Source: Spirosoma pollinicola
GTDB lineage: Bacteria; Bacteroidota; Bacteroidia; Cytophagales; Spirosomataceae
DNA: 64,000 nucleotides
Direction: 5' to 3'
NCBI RefSeq assembly: GCF_002831565.1
Contig: NZ_CP025096.1
Span: 7,679,014 to 7,743,013, forward strand
This document shows, piece after piece, positions 61,190 to 64,000 of this stretch (position 1 is its first letter; the number at the start of each line of letters is the position of its first letter). The translations under genes were made by a program, and so were the position numbers. A model generated the notes under the pieces. The model saw only the letters and a list, made by a program, of their open reading frames with translations. It had not been told where the DNA came from and ran no database searches.

Positions 61190-61969
61190 CTACAATTGCT
61201 TTAACATCAAATTACGATACTGCACTTTCATGGGTGGGCCAACGTGTACCTGAACGCCCAGAAGACCTTTTGCTTTACCGTTGACGGTATCTTCGTCCGT
61301 TACATCGCTCATTAGTACATCATTGATGTAATGCTGTAACCGGTTTCCTTTAATGACCAGTCGGAATGTGTTCCAGTCCTCACTCTTGATGAATGTTTTA
61401 AGCGAATCGGAGCTGCCGAGCGAGCCGGTCACGGTTAAACCGCCCCATGCGTTGTTCTTGACATTGGCCCGCACGGCTTCGGGTGTTGCTGCGCCGGTAT
61501 AAGGTGGTATTGTGGTTTTTTGCCCTCTATAAGCCAGTGTTGTCCGTTTCCGCTCTTCATAGTTCTGACCCGTGTACCGAATCTTCCCGTCAATATCGGC
61601 CTGATAGCCACGCAAAGCAAATGGCACATCAGGTAATTGATCACTCCGGTAGTTGATGCCGGAATTACCCGCTTCTGTAATGTTGAACTCGCCTTTAAAC
61701 TCAAAGTCACCGGGTTCTCCACCCCGCCAGATAACGAAGTTGTTGGTTTTGAGTAAGGTGGCCGGTGTTATTTCGCCAACCAGATTCCCATTTTCTACCC
61801 GCCAGTAAGTTGGATCGCCATCCCAACCTTTGAGCGTTTTGCCATCAAATATCTGAATGAAGCCGTCTTTTTTCTTTTGTGCAACACAGGCAGTGTTGAT
61901 AGTGGCAGTTGTCATGACCGCCAGTACCAGCCCTAGCTGGATAAAGTTGAGGTTTCTTTTTTTAAGCAT
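61190..61969 (-). CDS. DUF1080 lipoprotein (3-keto-disaccharide hydrolase family)
   Basis: A 259-residue exported lipoprotein (lipobox INTAC near residue 27). The rest is a jelly-roll DUF1080 domain: GFIQIFDGKTLKGWDGDPTYWRVENGNLVGEI, GDFEFKGEFNITEAGNSGINYRSD, WNTFRLVIKGNRLQHYINDVLMSDVTDED and LLGVQVHVGPPMKVQYRNLMLKQL. Characterised members hydrolyse 3-keto-glycosides. The frame opens at 62011; the Met at 61969 begins the signal. It follows a cytochrome-type dehydrogenase gene in the cluster, which could supply the 3-keto substrate. Confidence 0.9.
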   Translation of the reverse strand: MLKKRNLNFIQLGLVLAVMTTATINTACVAQKKKDGFIQIFDGKTLKGWDGDPTYWRVENGNLVGEITPATLLKTNNFVIWRGGEPGDFEFKGEFNITEAGNSGINYRSDQLPDVPFALRGYQADIDGKIRYTGQNYEERKRTTLAYRGQKTTIPPYTGAATPEAVRANVKNNAWGGLTVTGSLGSSDSLKTFIKSEDWNTFRLVIKGNRLQHYINDVLMSDVTDEDTVNGKAKGLLGVQVHVGPPMKVQYRNLMLKQL

Positions 61970-61988
61970 GTCTGTTTTACTATTAGTG

Positions 61989-62074
61989 TAGCGCGGGCAT
62001 CTTGTCCGCATAGCCGTAGGCTGAGTTGTAGCTCATTTTTTGCCTATGGCTATGCGGACAAGATGCCCGCGCTA
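61989..62074. repeat. 27-bp perfect inverted repeat (GCGCGGGCATCTTG type)
   Basis: A 27-bp arm at 61989-62015 (starting tagcgcgggcatcttgtccg) pairs exactly with 62048-62074; after one mismatch five more bases pair. The loop is about 20 bases. It ends four bases past the stop of the cytochrome gene and 20 bases before the DUF1080 start. It looks like a REP-type element used as, or placed at, a processing/attenuation site. Confidence 0.7.
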
Positions 62075-62078
62075 CTCG

Positions 62079-64000
62079 TTATTTACCTTTCGAGCTTGCC
62101 TTATACACATCATTTCCCTGATTTCCACCCGACTTCAAATAAGCGATCAAGTCTTTCAGCTCATTAGGATTCAAGCTGTTGATCAGGCCGGGAAGCATAA
62201 TTGAAACGGTTGAGTTTTTCTTTGACACAACGTCCTTCTTAGCCACTTTCCGAAGATCGTCCGGCGCAAACGGGTTTTGAGAAATCGAGTAGTTAGCCTT
62301 GTCTTCATTGACTAAGCGACCTAGCACAGACTGTCCATTTTTCAGCGTAAAAATGGACGACACATATTGATCAGAAATGGCTTTATCAGGATTAATGATC
62401 GCTTCCAGAATATCCTTGTTGGAGAATCGAGTACCCAACTGTGTCAGATCAGGACCAATATCGCCCCCTGTTCCACCCATTGAATGGCAACGACTGCATA
62501 GAATAGCCGAGTAGATTTTTTTGCCGGTCTCAAAATCGCGGCCCGCTAATCCACTATCAACCACCGCTACGGCTTTATCCAGCTCCCATCGGCGACCGGG
62601 GCCTTTAGGGGAAAAATCACTGACAAAATCGTTACCGGATTTAGACAATAGCTCAGCTCCCGACATTTTATCGTAGCGATCAAATTGATCTTTTGGAACG
62701 TGCGCCAACGCTAGTTTACGAGCCCGATCAATGAAGCCGACATAGCTACGACCACCCTGAAATTTGAACGCATTAGCAAACCAGCTAAAGTATTTATTCC
62801 GAAGCTCAGGTGTCCAGCCAGCATCTTCACGACTAAGCATTACAGCATAGAACGTTTGTTGTAATGGCGGTACTTTGGCCAGCATACTGGCGATATCCAG
62901 ACCGTATTGCGGGTTGCGCAGGATAAGATCCGACGAAGCGGTCGAGGTTTCGAGACCCAGATTTTTGCTACCGGGCTCATCTTTTATATCCATCAGAGCC
63001 AGCGTTTTATTCACTACGCCCGGCGCTTCGAGTGAGATAAGCACCCGGCTGAGGCCACGGTTCATCAGGGCTGTTTTTGCCGGATAGTGCGGGTTGAGAT
63101 ACGCCACTACTTTATCCCGATCAGCGCCTTCCGGCATGCCCATCCGCAGGAACGTCAGCTCAAAAGCGCGGCAAAGATCAAACTGCTGCGACTCGGAAAG
63201 CTGATCATAATTTATTTTTAGCAACGAGCTGATCAGCTTGCTTTTTTGCGCAGCATCTCCCTGCCGGGCCAGTGCAATACCACCCTGTGTAATGCGTTGC
63301 GGATCGGTTTCGGTAAAGACACGATCCTGCCATTGGGCAACGGGCTGGTGTTCGACCGCGATCCGGGCGGCATATCGCACAAACCGATCGGGGTGGCTCA
63401 GGTTGGGCCAGGCTGTTGCAACCGCAGCAGGATTAGGTCCCTTATGAAACTCTTCCAACTGAGTTCTTAACTGATGTTCCTTCGTAATAACAGGGGCCTT
63501 GGCAACCGGCGTTACCGATTCGGTGCCAGTATAAGTTATCCGGTATAAGTCAGACTCCAGCCGACGACCACCCGTCAGGAAGTAAAGAGCACCATCAGGC
63601 CCAATCATGCCATCCGTCAACGGAAGTGGAGACCCGGAGATAAACTCTTCCCGTTCAGCTTCATACGATGCGCCTTTAGGTTTCAGATGAACCGCGTAAA
63701 TAATACCGAAACTCCAGTCGAATGCCAATAAAGACTGGCGATATCGCTCGGGGAATCTTGCGTTGCCAACATATAAAAGGTTCGTTGGCGATCCCTGACC
63801 AATGTTCAAAATTGGCGGCAAATTGTCTGGACTGGCCGGAAGCCACTTGCCATTGCCGGTACGCCAGCCAAACTCAGCACCACTTGGCACGTGGCAAATA
63901 CGAGTTGGACGGTACCAGGGTAGGCCAAAGTCCCATTCCATGTCTGAGTCATAGGCAAATATATCGCCCGCTTCGTTGAAGGCAATATCAAATGCATTCC
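62079..64000 (-). CDS. PVC-type heme-binding CxxCH protein / membrane-bound sugar dehydrogenase, 5' part beyond window
   Basis: The reading frame is open to the right edge of the window (residues NAFDIAFNEAGDIFAYDSD precede the internal Met at 63941), so the true start lies beyond 64000. The visible part has the end of a beta-propeller dehydrogenase (PWYRPTRICHVPSGAEFGWR, LLAFDWSFGIIYAVHLKP, LPLTDGMIGPDGALYFLTGGRR), a HEAT-like helical middle, and a C-terminal c-type cytochrome with CSRCHS heme motif and LKDLIAYL. It should sit in the periplasm and oxidise a sugar or polyol with electrons passed to heme. First known gene of the cluster. Confidence 0.85.
   Translation of the reverse strand, partial: NAFDIAFNEAGDIFAYDSDMEWDFGLPWYRPTRICHVPSGAEFGWRTGNGKWLPASPDNLPPILNIGQGSPTNLLYVGNARFPERYRQSLLAFDWSFGIIYAVHLKPKGASYEAEREEFISGSPLPLTDGMIGPDGALYFLTGGRRLESDLYRITYTGTESVTPVAKAPVITKEHQLRTQLEEFHKGPNPAAVATAWPNLSHPDRFVRYAARIAVEHQPVAQWQDRVFTETDPQRITQGGIALARQGDAAQKSKLISSLLKINYDQLSESQQFDLCRAFELTFLRMGMPEGADRDKVVAYLNPHYPAKTALMNRGLSRVLISLEAPGVVNKTLALMDIKDEPGSKNLGLETSTASSDLILRNPQYGLDIASMLAKVPPLQQTFYAVMLSREDAGWTPELRNKYFSWFANAFKFQGGRSYVGFIDRARKLALAHVPKDQFDRYDKMSGAELLSKSGNDFVSDFSPKGPGRRWELDKAVAVVDSGLAGRDFETGKKIYSAILCSRCHSMGGTGGDIGPDLTQLGTRFSNKDILEAIINPDKAISDQYVSSIFTLKNGQSVLGRLVNEDKANYSISQNPFAPDDLRKVAKKDVVSKKNSTVSIMLPGLINSLNPNELKDLIAYLKSGGNQGNDVYKASSKGK

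Noticed and set aside
1..64000. CRISPR array, rRNA or tRNA genes, prophage structural genes
   Set aside because: I scanned for regular spaced repeats, tRNA T-loop signatures and phage genes and saw none; a tRNA missed by eye is possible.

Overview
The window looks like a chromosomal segment of a Bacteroidota bacterium of the Cytophagales, most like Spirosoma or a close relative. This rests on recognisable family content: LytS/LytTR pairs, TlpA proteins with a DUF4369-like N-terminus, Bacteroidota-type EtfAB, DUF1080 and PVC-type CxxCH proteins. Start sites lack Shine-Dalgarno sequences and a few show the Bacteroidota -7 element TAnnTTTG. No rRNA, tRNA or CRISPR array was seen. The taxonomic call is an inference from gene content, not a database result.

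Layout. 0.2-2.5 kb: a minus-strand operon (SDR reductase, DUF2147, AraC regulator). 3.0-6.3 kb: a translationally coupled set of LytS-type kinase, TlpA-like thioredoxin protein and LytTR response regulator. 6.7-18.2 kb: mixed single genes, including a lipoprotein, a DUF4239 membrane protein, an arginyl-tRNA synthetase of a type unusual for the phylum, an AraC/TetX-like divergent pair, a DUF218 protein, a nucleoside hydrolase/NrtR-like divergent pair with a double palindromic operator, an HD phosphohydrolase and a YeiH transporter. 18.4-29.5 kb is an accessory region: a deleted IS3 copy, a CheY-like regulator, a PAS histidine kinase broken by one in-frame stop, a putative glycosidase, an IS110 element nested in a second IS3 element, and a PIN toxin cut short by an IS630 remnant. 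29.5-32.4 kb: a Tat-exported sugar isomerase-like protein, Dps and an NRAMP-like transporter.

32.9-44.2 kb is an exopolysaccharide locus of the Wzx/Wzy type. It has an export lipoprotein, tyrosine autokinase, initiating sugar-phosphate transferase, flippase, acetyltransferase, polymerase and a GT2 on the plus strand, then GT26, GT2 and GT4 on the minus strand. 44.5-56.4 kb is mostly core or housekeeping: a secreted head-repeat protein, a TPR protein, EtfBA, a bifunctional-nuclease-family protein, an exported PPC/DUF296 protein, a large outer-membrane protein, a thioesterase, phosphosulfolactate synthase, DedA, shikimate dehydrogenase and an ABM monooxygenase. 56.4-64.0 kb is a minus-strand sugar-oxidation cluster (PVC-type cytochrome running off the window, DUF1080 3-keto-sugar hydrolase, DUF4432 mutarotase-like, phosphomannose-isomerase-like cupin, TIM-barrel isomerase, Gfo/Idh/MocA oxidoreductase). 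It plausibly oxidises and breaks down 3-keto glycosides.

Between genes there are several repeats that are not simple terminators. One is a dispersed repeat family, a copy of which is interrupted by a MITE-like element with a 4-bp target duplication. Others are perfect inverted repeats of 20-32 bp. Two 16-nt GC-rich insertions each shift the frame of a different transposase. The strongest leads for something new are these insertions, the putative bridge RNA in the IS110 end, the kinase/thioredoxin/regulator cassette, and the double NrtR-type operator.
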